Shown here: piece after piece, positions 49,100-60,453 of the stretch
How the letters are laid out: each line of letters opens with the position of its first letter
Numbering within the stretch: the first letter of the stretch is position 1
Origin: Neurospora intermedia
Taxonomy: Eukaryota; Ascomycota; Sordariomycetes; Sordariales; Sordariaceae
NCBI GenBank assembly: GCA_037102815.1
Contig: BTPP01000005.1
Span: forward strand, 1,054,001-1,118,000
Reading direction: 5' to 3'
DNA: 64,000 bases
Translations under genes and position numbers: made by a program
Notes under the pieces: model-generated
What the model saw: the letters and a program-made list of their open reading frames with translations, nothing else
What the model was told of the DNA's origin: nothing
The model's database searches: none

Positions 49100-50564
49100 G
49101 ATGAGGACTGTCAAGATCTAGAGAAAAGATACCAAGCGTTAACCAGAGCTAGCCACAAAAAGCGAGTGGTCGGTACTAGCAGAGATAATGAGAAGGGCAA
49201 AGGAGAACTGACGACTAGAAGAAGGAGAAAAAGGCAAACACCAACGGCAAAGGCAAGCTCAAGGGGCAAGGGTAACAGCGGCCACGATGATGTCAATGAA
49301 GCAAAGGCCGGCCAGGACTTCGAGTCGACCAACGACACGTATGTCGTTGCCGCCGTCGTCGTTGTCTTCGATTCAGGGGGTGGTGTATCATTCGCGCGAA
49401 GACAACAACCGATAAGTGGGCTGCCATCCGGGTGAAAACAGGGGATGGGTAATTGCAAGAGAACTGATCGACGAGACAGAGCGAAGGGAGAAAAGACGCA
49501 TGATACATGACGGAAGAAACGATGATACTTGATGGCATGAAACTGGCATTCACTTGAGCTGTGCAAACCTGAAGGGATCTCCAAGGTCAAAGATGCAACA
49601 ATACGGGACAATAACAGACAAAAGCAAGCAGAATAAGCATAGGACCTTGATGGCCCGCAAAACACAGGTTCCAAAGATTGAAGATATCACGGTGAATGGG
49701 CAACTTCTGGTTTTTGCTTACCTGCTATGTGGGGATATCGAATAGGAGATATCAACGACCAACAGCCGATGACGGATGATCGAGGACCAAAGCAAAAGCT
49801 TGAGGGCCCAAAAGGGATGGTCCTGTGATGGAGGTGAAGGATCGTGAGTGTTGAGTGTTGTCGTGGATAGCAACGATGCTGCGAGGCCGACGACAGCGAG
49901 GTTGGTGATGAATGATAGAGGCAAAGGGCTTGGTGGTAATAGATCAAAGCTATACAAGCACAGAAGATGGTAGAGATGGCTTACACTATTTGAAAGATAC
50001 TCAGTAACAAATGGTGTCTTTTGGAACCAAGGTCTGAAGCTGGATAGAGAAGAAGAAAAGAAAGGAAAAAGCAGGGGAGTAACATGGAGGAAGAGCGAGA
50101 ATAAATAGCCCTTCCAACAAGCACATGTTTCTGGCTGACGAAATCAGGAAAGCACTATTAAATCTTCATGTCCGAGTTAATAATATATGTCAGGTATCTC
50201 TCTGCACAAGAAACAAGATGTAGATGGAAGCAAATGCAGGAGATGACGAGGCATTCGTGATAATGCAAAGAGGACGGAGTTGCGGTTGACTCATTTACCA
50301 GTCCAGTGGGCAGGAAAGACGAGATATCATGCTTCTCTTGCCGGAAAAACATGCAAGAAGTTCGAGAGAAGGAAGCCTACGGGCGGAAGATGGCTATTAT
50401 GGTATTTTGGTCTAGGAAAGAGATATTGCCTTGTCATATGATGGTTGAGAATGGGTTCATTGTTGAAGCGAAGAGCAAATACTGGGAAAAGCACCACGTT
50501 TCTCTTGGTTCTCATGTGGGGGATGACGCGGGATGTTGATGAGGTGCGTCGACAATGAGCAGGT

Positions 50565-50615
50565 ATATTTTCCACACGGGCAGCAAAATCAGCACGCTGC
50601 CCGTGCGGAAAATAT
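50565..50615 (+). repeat. 20-bp inverted repeat (hairpin) with 11-nt loop
   Basis: Arms 50565-50584 and 50596-50615 are reverse complements with one mismatch (A76 against C106 region). The loop is 11 nt. The GC-rich stem centre GGGCAGC/GCTGCCC is flanked by an A/T-rich end (ATATTTTCC/GGAAAATAT). It lies in non-coding DNA. Confidence 0.9.
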
Positions 50616-51724
50616 GACTCTATCTAAAAGCTTTCTAGACGGCTGGCAACAATGAGGCAGTTGTAAATGCACGAAAGGGGCTGCAACAACGTATGAGGGC
50701 CTGGCCTGGAGCGACAACGAGGTCCGTTGTTAAGGAAAGGAGGCGAGGATAGGCAAGGGCGAGCACTGGATGGGCAATAGGTACCTCTAAACTATCTCCA
50801 TAGGTCAGGCCTTGACTACTGAGAGAAGGGTTGCTAAGAGATAGCATCGGTCTGAGCACTGTAAGAGCCCCTACTGATCTTAAAACAATAGGGCTACCCG
50901 CTACTCTACACCCTCAAGGGGTCCGGAGATGGGTAATCGCCGGGTGGGTTGACAGAGCAGCATGGGCAGGAAGCTCCCGACACAAGAAATCGAAGTTTCC
51001 ACAAGCTTTCTCCATCAAGCGCGCTTCTGAGACCACTGAACGTGAGCTTTCCGATGCTGAACATTGTTGACCAGCTGCTACAAGTGTCATGGGAGGCTTC
51101 AATGACGGGTTCGGGGAGGGAGGTCGCTCCATCGGACCTGGGAAGCCACAAGACCCACCCTCAGAACATAATACACACGGTAATTTACCCCCGAAACTTC
51201 TTTTTGGGGGTGAAGCAAGTAAATTTGGGTGGCTACGGTGGCCATTGGTTACGGAAGGTAACAATACCTGAACGTACAGGACACACGGCATGACGAAGGA
51301 ACCCGTGGAAGGTCCATAGGATGCGTGAGACCATCGGTCGACATGGCTATCATGAATCATAATGCAGCAAATCCACAGGGAAACCGCACCCACAGTGTTC
51401 AGATCATCAAGAATCAATGTAGCGGCTTAGACTGACGACTGCCTAACTCTTCCTCTCGTTGACATAGATGTTGTGCCCTTGGTTTTGCACCAATGGCAAA
51501 AGTTCCTGCCATCTGTTGAATACTTTTTCTCCCTCCTTTTTTTTTTCCTCTTCTTTTTTTTTTCCTTTTTTTTTTCCCCCTATCCAAGCACATGGGAATC
51601 AAGGAACCCGATCCCTGATGCGCGTTCATACCTCCGAGAAAATCTGTCAAGCCCAATCACACACACGCGAAACAGTGAGAGGGGAGACAACTGGAACGGA
51701 AGGGAATCGCTAAAACATAGTACT

Positions 51725-51928
51725 TCAAATACAATAGCCTACAGAAAGGTGACGATATCCCGCGCCTCCAGCGGCTGATTTCACCAATATCGACGTCAAG
51801 TCAAGTGCAAGTGGCTCCCCGACCTCGCTAACAGCCAAATAGAAACCACCACCCGTATCGCTCGACGATAATTGCGCGACCAACGTCCAGACCGCGACGA
51901 CGAAGTTCCAGAACGCCATAACGTACAT
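51725..51928 (-). other. Possible exon of an unidentified membrane protein
   Basis: A 67-codon frame begins at the ATG at 51928 with a strongly hydrophobic segment (MAFWNFVVAVWTLVAQL), open upstream to a GACAG acceptor-like site near 51961. There is no recognisable partner exon, and codon bias is weak. It could equally be chance. Confidence 0.2.
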
Positions 51929-54900
51929 AAAAATTGACAGAAGCGCTCCAAATAGCTGTCAACGCCCCCACATGCCAAAACTTGATCAGCGACGATGGTT
52001 TGTGGTGTTGTGCTGGTCCAGTATGGTCGGCGAGTGGCCACCATCAACAAACCCCCGAGCTCTGCTTTCGCAGCATTACTGAGCAGACAAGATTGAATTA
52101 GTACGACAAACAGAGAGGATCGAAGACTGCCAGAGGAGAGAAATCCAAAGACCGCATTTTCCCACCTTTCGCGCCGATAATGGTGGTGATACTCGCGAGT
52201 GTCGCATCTTTCCAGTCACGACCTGACGTTGTTTTCGACACCAGGAGCAAGGACCTGACATGGAATCGTCCAGCGAGAGACATTGACAGGTACCCGTTCC
52301 CGCAGTAGTGTGCGCACATGATGACAGCTGGGCATGGTCTCTGGTCGCAAGACCATTTTGTTTTATTCAACCTATAAGGCTTGGGATGCACTGGTCCAAA
52401 CTACAAGATGTTGCTTCGGATGATAGTAGTCTATGAGACCATCAAGAGCAAAACAGATTGAGCGAACCCCAGCAGTCTATTCTTCCGTGATCGAAGCAAT
52501 CATATCTTTCAGAAAGAGACCGCAGCGCCATCGGACGGCAGGAACCCGGACACAGGGTGTCCACATCCATCTCGACTTCCTCCACTTCCCCTGCGCAGCC
52601 CAAACATATGTGTCACGGGGAGACGTCCGGAAAAGCTTGTTTCTCTGGGAATGGGTGAATACAAGACTGCTGGAGAAGCCTCTGAGCGGTCTCCCATACG
52701 ACGCACAAGATCCGCTTCCCAAACCCGCCTCGGTCACGGTTGTTCATGCTGTAGAAGTTGCCGTTGGCTGTTAGGGAGCAATAGATCTCGAGCGTTCGCG
52801 GAATGTACCCAGGCGCGGTTTCCCTGTACGTGGATGCTAGTTACAGTCATGCCGAAGTGGTCCTGAAGCCGTGGTTTGTATGTCTATTATGGTACTCGAG
52901 GCGGGTAAAAGGCAGCCGTGGTCGCAGCAATGATTCGAAGACAGAGAGAGCGTTTTCCGGGTTATGAATCCTTCTTTTCGTTGCTGGCAAAGAGTCAAAG
53001 TGGGTGTTTCGTCGATAATCTTCACAGAGCAGCGCATGCGTCCACTGTCGAAGGTGGGATGTGCTTCTGTTCCCACGAGTTGGTCTAGGGTTAGGGACAT
53101 TGTAGATGTCCAGAGTCAAGGGGCTGGCAGCGTGGAGATGTCGAGCAACAGATCTCCAGCTGGCAAGGCCTGGCTAGAGGGCACGTCCATAATGTGTTGT
53201 GGCTCTCTGTCGTAAGGTCGTGTTTCGAGGTGGATGTTCGGAAAGCAGTCAAGGGCGGACGAGGTTATTGCCGAGTTACCTAAAAGCCCTTTCTAACTAT
53301 CTACAGTAAGCTCTCGTCGGTTTGGATGTGTTGAAGTCGGGATATCATCGATTGTCTTCGCTGGCTGGCGTTATGCGCTCTCGACCGTCGAGCGGGACGC
53401 TGCATCCTATCCGCCGAGATCGGTATATCATGAAGGGAACCCGTAAAGCACTAGAGAGGCCGTCAGAAAGAGAGAATCAAGTCGAGTCTTTGAACATCAG
53501 TTATCATGTCCATCGAAGGAGAGTTCAGAATGGCGGCGGTGATTAGGTTCTGGAGCGTATTTCGATGTCCCTTCTTAGTCTTTAAGGATCTTGCAAGAGG
53601 TTTTACTAATGGGTGTCTCAAACGTCTTAGATTGTTGTCGTCGGTCCGGCCGCGACCAGGCTCGGTGTGGTCCAAAGTCGGCTGTTGACAGGATAACGGT
53701 GGCCCCTGAACTGTTAGTGAATCAAGCTAAGACCGGTAACTATGCTAACAACCGCCCTATGTGTCTAATATGGTGCTTCGTACGGGTACGAAAGCTTTCG
53801 GTGGAAACTTCGCCGTGACAAGGTCTACAATGGCTTCAGCTAGGTACCTAGACGTCCGCCTCGGCGTTCGAGCTCGACGAAAGACTGTGTCAACTGCTGT
53901 TTCTCGAGATATCTGAAAGTGTCGAGGATGACGAGCACCTCTGTTAGTGTAACGTCAGGGGGCTAACTGACCTTCCGACAGAGACCGTAGCGGTTCGTAA
54001 GTTTGCGCCACCAGTCCAGTGAAGAGTGCCGGCGTCAAGCACTGGGACTTGCCCGACAGTGTCGCGGAAACCCTAAAGCTATGGATGATGGCCTGCAGGA
54101 TCCAAGAGAAGGGAAACTGTGGGTCGAGCACAGTCAAGTGACTTGCCCCCTCGGCAAATGGAGACCAGGTCGGGTCAGATAATTCTGGGGCGGAAGACAG
54201 CCTGAGAGGCTTGAGAGAAGGGAAGGGTTGGCTCAAGCTCAGTCGAAAGGGGCTTGCGCCCTCCGCCGACTGCGGATCGGGGACCCGGGGGTCAGGTATC
54301 GTCGAGGGTGTCTTGAGAGCATTATGTAAGTATCAGGAACTTGTGTGGTTCCACGCTAGAAATGTTATCGCAATATCATCATTGAGGATGATGGCACCAT
54401 TGGAGTTGCCGGGTGCAGAAGGGCTGAAGCCCTCTCGGGGCCTTGTGGCCACGGTGGCTCACATGATGGAGAAAGATTTCTTGGCCCGTGTAGACGGGCA
54501 TGATTCCGGAGACAGAGCGGTTAGTCATATTGCAGTTATTTGATGTGCTGTTGGCAAGAAGCAAAGGTGAGGCAATGCGAGGTGAGGCATGGCGATATGG
54601 TATTGTACTGCAGTGTTGTCGACTTATGCCAGCGGGGTGTACACAATATTGAGCAAAATATTGTGATGGGGAGTTAGGATGAAGGGCTAGCCAAATAGCA
54701 AGTTCAACTCACAGAGAAATGGGGTAAAAATATATGAAGTTGCATTGGATGTTCACAAATATCAGATGAAAGTCGAGAGGGAGTCGGGGAAAGTTAACTG
54801 GAAGAGTGAAAGTCGAGTGTTCCTGCTGCATATTGCTTGTGCCTGGATGATCTAATTTCTTGTAGGGACTAGGCAGTGTGCCAGACTCGGCAGGCAGCCA

Positions 54901-55761
54901 GTTCCATTGTCGTCGGTAGGTCGAGTCGGTCGTTGTTGAGACACAAGCCACACTCCAGCCACACTCCAGCCAGGACCGCTGATTGTAGCCAAACAGTCAG
55001 CGGGTTCGATGAGGACGGTCATTCCCAGCTTGAGACTGCTCAGAAGGGGCGCGATGATGTGAAAAAAAAATACAGGTGGGGCGGGGCAGACATCAAGAAG
55101 TTTGGGCCCGTAGATAGGTTGACGGTATCCCAAGTGTTGGTTCACCCTCTTGACCTCATGCCTCGACTTGAAAGTGCTGTAGTCTCGGCTCCAAGAGACC
55201 ACTGCCTGTTGCTTGAGAAAGGTGTTGAAGTGAGCGGTACTTGAAACCAAAGGACTCGGTAACATGATCGTATTCTGGTGTGTACAAATGAACGGGAAGA
55301 ATCAGCAGTAATAATGCTGAGCGGTCCGAATACTGAATGGTGAGAACAGCGACGGTTGTTTGGTGGTTTGGGTCGACGTTTTCGTGGTAATTCGGAGTGG
55401 TAAAGCCTTCCGGGTTCTGCGAGGCTAGGGAATCAATACCAGTCAGGCTGCAATGTCCAAGAGGCTAGCCTAGGGCCAGTAACGGGCGCTTCTGGTCTTG
55501 ACGAGTAGATTACTCTCACAAGTCTGCGTAGACAGTCAAGCCGGAAGCAGCGACCGATGAGAGAAATGCCATGGTTGATTCTGCAACCTATAACTGCGGT
55601 CCTTGACCGAGAGGTATGTATCCTAATGTCTTTTTTCGCCGAATTCCAATGTGATCATTCTCTCTGCCATTTTCCCGATGAATACAACCGAGCGCCTGAT
55701 TATTCCTCTGATCATACTAATACAATCCCAAAACTATACTCTAGCAACACCAGACATAATT

Positions 55762-57120
55762 TCAGATAACCTCCTCGACCATCTTCCTCTTCACTCCCCC
55801 AGTAAACACCTGACCGACAGGACCAGCCAGCATGTCTTCAGGCACGGCAATCCTACTTCCGGATTTGTTGTTGATCCAGCGGACAAAGGTGGGGTCGGCC
55901 TTGGGCGGCTCGGCATCGCCTGCCGGAGTCTCGTCGCCGTTCAGAAGGGCGGCTTTACGGTTGGTCTTGGGCGCCTGCTTCTTTAGAAGCTTGTTGATCG
56001 TTTCCATCTGTTTCGCGCGGTGAGTGGTAAGTAGCTGTGCAGTTCACATCTATGAGGGAAAAAGCAAGAAGTTGCGTACCTTCACCTCCTCGTTACGCTT
56101 CTCGCTGAGGTTCCTCCTACGGCGAGCCATCTCGGCCCTTCTCATTGACAACTCCTCAGCTGTGAAAACCTTCTTGGCTTGAACTTCGTCCGAGAGCTTC
56201 ATGTACTCGTGAGATGCAACGCCAACCTTGGCTCGCTGACGAGCCGTCATCTTGGAGATATCCGGCGTGCCGCCGCGACTGCCGCCCTCCTCATCGCTAT
56301 CCAGCTCGACTTCCTCTGCTTCAGCGTCATCCTCGGCGACCTCAATTTCGTCGCCGTCGGCATCCATGTCTTCGTCCTCTTCCTCCTCGGCTTCCTCCGC
56401 ATCGTCCTCTGCCGCAGCCATGTCCTCCAGTTCTGGATCCTCGGGCTCGCTCTCAAGCTCGCTGAGTTCGTCGTCGTCGTCGTCATCGTAGTAATTTGTT
56501 TTGGGAGCAGCCTTGATCGTCGTCGGGGAGCTAGAAGGTACCTTTGCTGTTACTTTCGCTTTGTTGGGCGATGTTGTCGCTTGAACCTTGGAAACCATGA
56601 TGGTGGGTCGAGCAGGTGTGTCGTCCATGTCGACATCGCCATCTTCATCAACGTCCACATCTTCGTCTTCATCATCATCTTCCTCCTCCTCTTCTTCCTC
56701 ATCCTCCTCCTCGTCGTCGTCCAACACGGGCGCGTTGTTACTAACTTCAATCTCGTCCGCCTCTTCTACTTCCTCGTCCTCGTCCTCCTCTTCCTCCTCC
56801 ATCTCCTCGTCTTCGTCCTCGCTGCTCTCAACAACGTAGCTCTTCTTGGCTCCTGGCCTATTACGCCTACTAGCCGCGATACCGGAGCTGGGGTTGCCGC
56901 TCGTGGCCTCTCGTAGCTTGTTGGACGGTACCTTGACAGTCAACATGTTGTGGCCGTTAGCATCACTCCGGCTGCTAGCTGGAGACGAGGGTGGGCGGCG
57001 CGCAGTGGCTGATCGGGATGATGACATGGTGCGCTCGGGGGTTACTCTGTCGGAATGGATCAAATCAGTAATCAAAGCGTTGGCGCGTTGGGCCGCTGAG
57101 CGGCGCGGACGTGAAGACAT
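55762..57120 (-). CDS. ies2: INO80 complex subunit Ies2/INO80B (PAPA-1-like domain)
   Basis: A subunit of the INO80 chromatin remodeller that stimulates the ATPase motor. Exons 57120-56080 and 56007-55762 flank a 72-nt intron (GTACGC/CAG) and join EEVK-METINKLLKKQ in phase 0; product 428 aa. The N-terminus (RPRRSAAQRANA) is basic. Residues of about 100-290 are extremely acidic, with long Asp/Glu runs. From Met291 comes the conserved PAPA-1-like part: MTARQRAK, EYMKLSDE, VFTAEELSMRRAEMARRRRNLSEKRNEEVK, continuing into exon 2 with KKQAPKTNRK. The C-terminus ends with FVRWINNKSGSRIAVPEDM, the family's hallmark after the helical segment. It is transcribed divergently from the PEX33-like gene with 2 kb between starts. 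Confidence 0.92.
56008..56079 (-). other. ies2 intron
   Basis: A 72-nt intron with donor GTACGC and acceptor AACAG, in phase 0. Reading through it would end the protein at 56050 and lose the family C-terminus. Confidence 0.88.
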
Positions 57121-59116
57121 GATTGCTGGTGCAGAGGTATGGTCTATCTGATGAGGTAGAATATTTCGGAACCGATAGTGGTATAGGAAGGAGTATCGTC
57201 TGAAACCGAGAGATACGAGCAGATGAGATGGATCGAGGCGAGATGAGGCGATGTGGCTAATGACTGGCTCTGGTGATCCTGGGCGATGTGGTAGCGAGGA
57301 TTGTCATGTGTTTGTCTGGACCGGTCCAGGTGAAGTTTGACGAGCCGGAAACTTTTGGTGGCAATGCCTTGTTGAACCCGGCGTTGGTTCCCTTGGGCAC
57401 ACGGAAAGGTGGTGCCTTGAACCACCTAGAACCCTGATTATGAAAGGGTCGTGTTCTTTGATGGTTGTGTATCGCTCTGATTTGCTGATCTGGTAGAAAG
57501 GCGCAGCTGAGAAGACTTTTTGGCTGGAGGAGGAGGTGGGATGTGAAAGTTGGCGGTTTGGTGTTAATCTTTTGGGAAGTGCTGGTGGATGTTGCTTGTG
57601 TGGGGTGAAGTGAGGACCCGTCTGTTCATGGTCCCCTCTCTTTGGTTTGTAGGTTGTTGTTGTTGTGGTTGGATGGTGCCGCCGTTGTCGTTCGGGTTGA
57701 TAAGCCTTGTCATGCAACATAACTGTGCAGCAAGCACGTCTAAGACGGACATTGACGTCGCCTCGCTTCTTCTTTGCTTCCTCTTGGCTTCCAGCTTTTG
57801 CCTTTTTGCGGACAAGGCGCATCGGCGTTGCCCTGACATTGGGCTAGAACCAGACTGTCGGTTTCACAAGGATGAATCCAGCGTCTCGTCTCGTTGGATG
57901 GGAACAGGTCGGGAAACCTTGTTGGAACCACACAGTCTTTATTGTGTTGTTTGCGACATCTCGATTGTTTCTTGGGTCTTCCCTTTGTGATAAAGCACCC
58001 TCACATCTTCCCAATTTCACCTGCCGTGCTGACCATACCTTCCAGTCACGATATCGTTTTCATCCCCATTCTCGTCCTCGGCCCTTTCTCGACTCGGCTT
58101 CCAATCCCATGATCGGTACGGAAGAGACCAACACCAGAAGCGACATGCCGGGTGTATAAACGATTCACTGTACTTACGATGATGAGATTCAAAAAAATAC
58201 GCAGTCGAGCTATGACTAGAATCAAATCGGTTGGACGGAAAATAGACCTGCGAACTGTTGGCCCTGCTGACTACCTTCCGAAATCAAATGTTGGCGATGA
58301 GGGTGGCGATTCTCTGTTGAGAAGGGTGATGTTCCGCAAACAGGACAGCAATGTCGTTGTTGCCTATCCTATCTTGATATCTAGTAACGCTATACCTGCT
58401 GTGATGGTAGTGGCGGGTCTGGGCTCTATGGTTGGCGCTGAGTCGTGAAGCCAGATCGAGGGCGTCTCGCGAGGATGGCACGTCGAAAAGGATTGCAGAA
58501 TTGCTGAACTTCGGGAGACTCAATGGGTAAGGTAGTGGGTAGGTACGTATCAGGGATCAAAGAGAGAGGTCGATATGAGAAGTATGGGGAAAGAATGGAA
58601 AGAATACCGTAATGTTTCAATATCGAATTATCCAGCTTCTGATTTCACGTCGACAAGTTGAAGTCGCGACCGTGATGTTGACTGTCTCCACCCACAGTCC
58701 CCGTCGGTCCCGCCTGGCCGCAGGAGGTCCAGTGGATGCCCGGTCAGTGGGCTCGGCCTTTGCCGGGGGGGTGGGTAAAGTGGGTCTCTGCGCATTCAAC
58801 CCCTGAGCCTACCGCCGGAGTCCAGCTGAAAAAGCTCAGACCAACAGCACTAGATAGCGACACCCATGCCTCGGTAACAGGAGACGACAACCACGGCTGG
58901 AGGCGCTGAAAGACCATGGAAAGTTAGGTCAGTTTCCAGCCGCCAGCCATCAACGGCATCGCGAATTCACCCATACAATCCGTCTATTCACCCATCTATC
59001 CATCCATCACCGTCTTCGAGTCCTCGCCGAACCGTCCAGATCACCTGGAGCAGCATCATACCCCTCGTACAGACACTTACAAGAACCGAATTCGGTCATT
59101 CAACTCCTCCACCGCC
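57121..59116. other. 2-kb divergent promoter region (ies2 / PEX33-like)
   Basis: The shared upstream region of ies2 (-) and the PEX33-like gene (+). The last ~150 bp before 59117 are CA/CT-rich leader (CATCCATC, ACTCCTCC). No gene is seen. Confidence 0.5.
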
Positions 59117-60453
59117 ATGGGCGACTCCGAAGAACACAAGGGCGCCGACACCCTGGCATGGGAGAAAGCGACAGCCGGGGACAACAACAACACATCTCAA
59201 CCTCAGACTCAGGCTCAGACCCCGTCAACATCGACATCCATAAAATCCCAGCCCGCAGCCCAAACCTCTCCAGAAGCGCCTAAAGTCTCAGTCTCCCTCG
59301 AACAAGCCAGGATATTCCTCCAGGATGCGCAGGTGCAAAAGGAGACGACAGAGCGCAAGGCCGCCTTTTTGAGGAGCAAGGGCATCTCCCAGAGTGACAT
59401 CGACGAACTGCTGAAGGAGGACTGGATTCGGGCGCAATCAGATGCAAGTTATCATCTTGTATATCATTGTTCCCAAAGACAAGCTGCTAACATGGACATC
59501 TACAGATGAGAGAAATCCCCGTCACTAACGAATCGTCATCATCGGCTTCGTCAAAGGTGGCTGCTGCGATAACAACCACAACCACCCTCCCCAAGACGAA
59601 AGAACAACATGTGCCCATCATCACCTACCCAGAGTTTATGGCCGAGACGCACCGGGCGCCACCGCTAATAACCATGAACGGCGTCCTTAACACGGCCTAC
59701 GCCTTCAGCGGTATCGCCGCCCTCGTCTACGGCGCCAACAAGTACGTTGTCGAGCCCATGCTCAACCAGCTTACCGAGGCCCGCGTCGACTTCCACGACA
59801 ACGTCAAAGACAACCTGGACCGGCTGGTCGAGAAGCTCGAGCAAACCGTGTCGGAGCTGCCTCCGGGCTACAAGGCGTCGGACGGCCGCGCCGGCCGCTA
59901 CAAGGACGCTTACGACGACGATGACGACGACAACATGAGCACGTACGAGGACCCGACCGAGATGTTCCACCGGGACGTTGGCATCCAGACGTCGCCGCCG
60001 CCCACGCCGTCGGTGCGGGCCATGTCGCTCCCTTCGCGCCCGGGCACGGCCATGTCGGCCCGGTCTCTGTCGGAGATCTACGAGGCGCACTCGCGGGCCC
60101 AGTCGCGCGCGGCGTCGGCAATTTCCGAGCGGCACATGAACCACACGCAGAAGCAGCAGAGGCGGTTGGCGGAGCTGGTGACGTCGGTCAAGGAGATCAA
60201 CGAAGGGCTGACGTCGCAGTGCGAGGACTACGACGAGCTCAGGACAACGGTGGACGTATTCCACGGCGAGCTGGAGCAGTTGGCGCTGCAGCACTACGAC
60301 TTCACTGGAGGCTTTTCGTTGTACGGGTATACCAATAGGAGCGAGCCCAACGATGAGATCAAAAAGGCCAAAGAGAACATCAGACGGGTCAAGGGCGTGT
60401 TGCTCACCACGAGGACATTTGCTACGCCTGCTCCTGGTGCCTCGGGGCGGTAG
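59117..60453 (+). CDS. pex33: Peroxin, PEX33 / Pex14-17-like
   Basis: A component of the peroxisomal docking complex for PTS receptors. Exons 59117-59443 and 59506-60453 give 424 aa; the intron begins GCAAGT and ends CTACAG. Residues 59-101 match the Pex14 N-terminal Pex5-binding domain (SLEQARIFLQDA, RKAAFLRSKGISQSDIDELL). A hydrophobic segment at 166-191 (NTAYAFSGIAALVYGANKYVV) would anchor it in the membrane. Coiled-coil-prone stretches follow at about 195-225 and again near 325-380. After the Pex14-like head, the body (PPLITMNGVLNTAY, MLNQLTEARVDFHDNVKDNLDRLVEKLEQT) resembles Pex17 rather than Pex14, the combination described for filamentous-fungal PEX33. Plain Pex14 is the alternative. 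The start ATG is in ACCGCCATGG. Confidence 0.8.
59444..59505 (+). other. Probable GC-AG intron
   Basis: The only splice solution that keeps both frames in phase 0 uses donor GAT|GCAAGT and acceptor CTACAG|ATG, with a CTAAC branch 18 nt before the AG. The first two intron bases are GC rather than GT. Confidence 0.75.

Larger units (their letters stand above)
49100..55761. other. 6.7-kb gene-poor region
   Basis: No frame is convincing on either strand. Noted within it are a near-perfect 20-bp hairpin (50565-50615) and poly-T/CT tracts (51530-51580). A hydrophobic minus-strand frame at 51928-51725 (FWNFVVAVWTLVAQL) could be an exon of a membrane protein, and minus-strand frames at about 53119-52847 and 54326-53955 read like protein but lack starts and linked splice sites. 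Base composition is not AT-skewed as heavy RIP would cause. Confidence 0.45.

Noticed and set aside
49100-55761. RIP-mutated transposon relic
   Set aside because: Base composition is balanced and there is no TpA excess or dense stop pattern of the sort left by RIP. No terminal repeats were seen.
56179-56916. Hydrophobic 245-codon plus-strand frame
   Set aside because: Antisense of the Asp/Glu-rich tract of ies2. GAT/GAG codons read backwards give Ile/Leu/Phe/Val, so the apparent membrane protein is an artefact.
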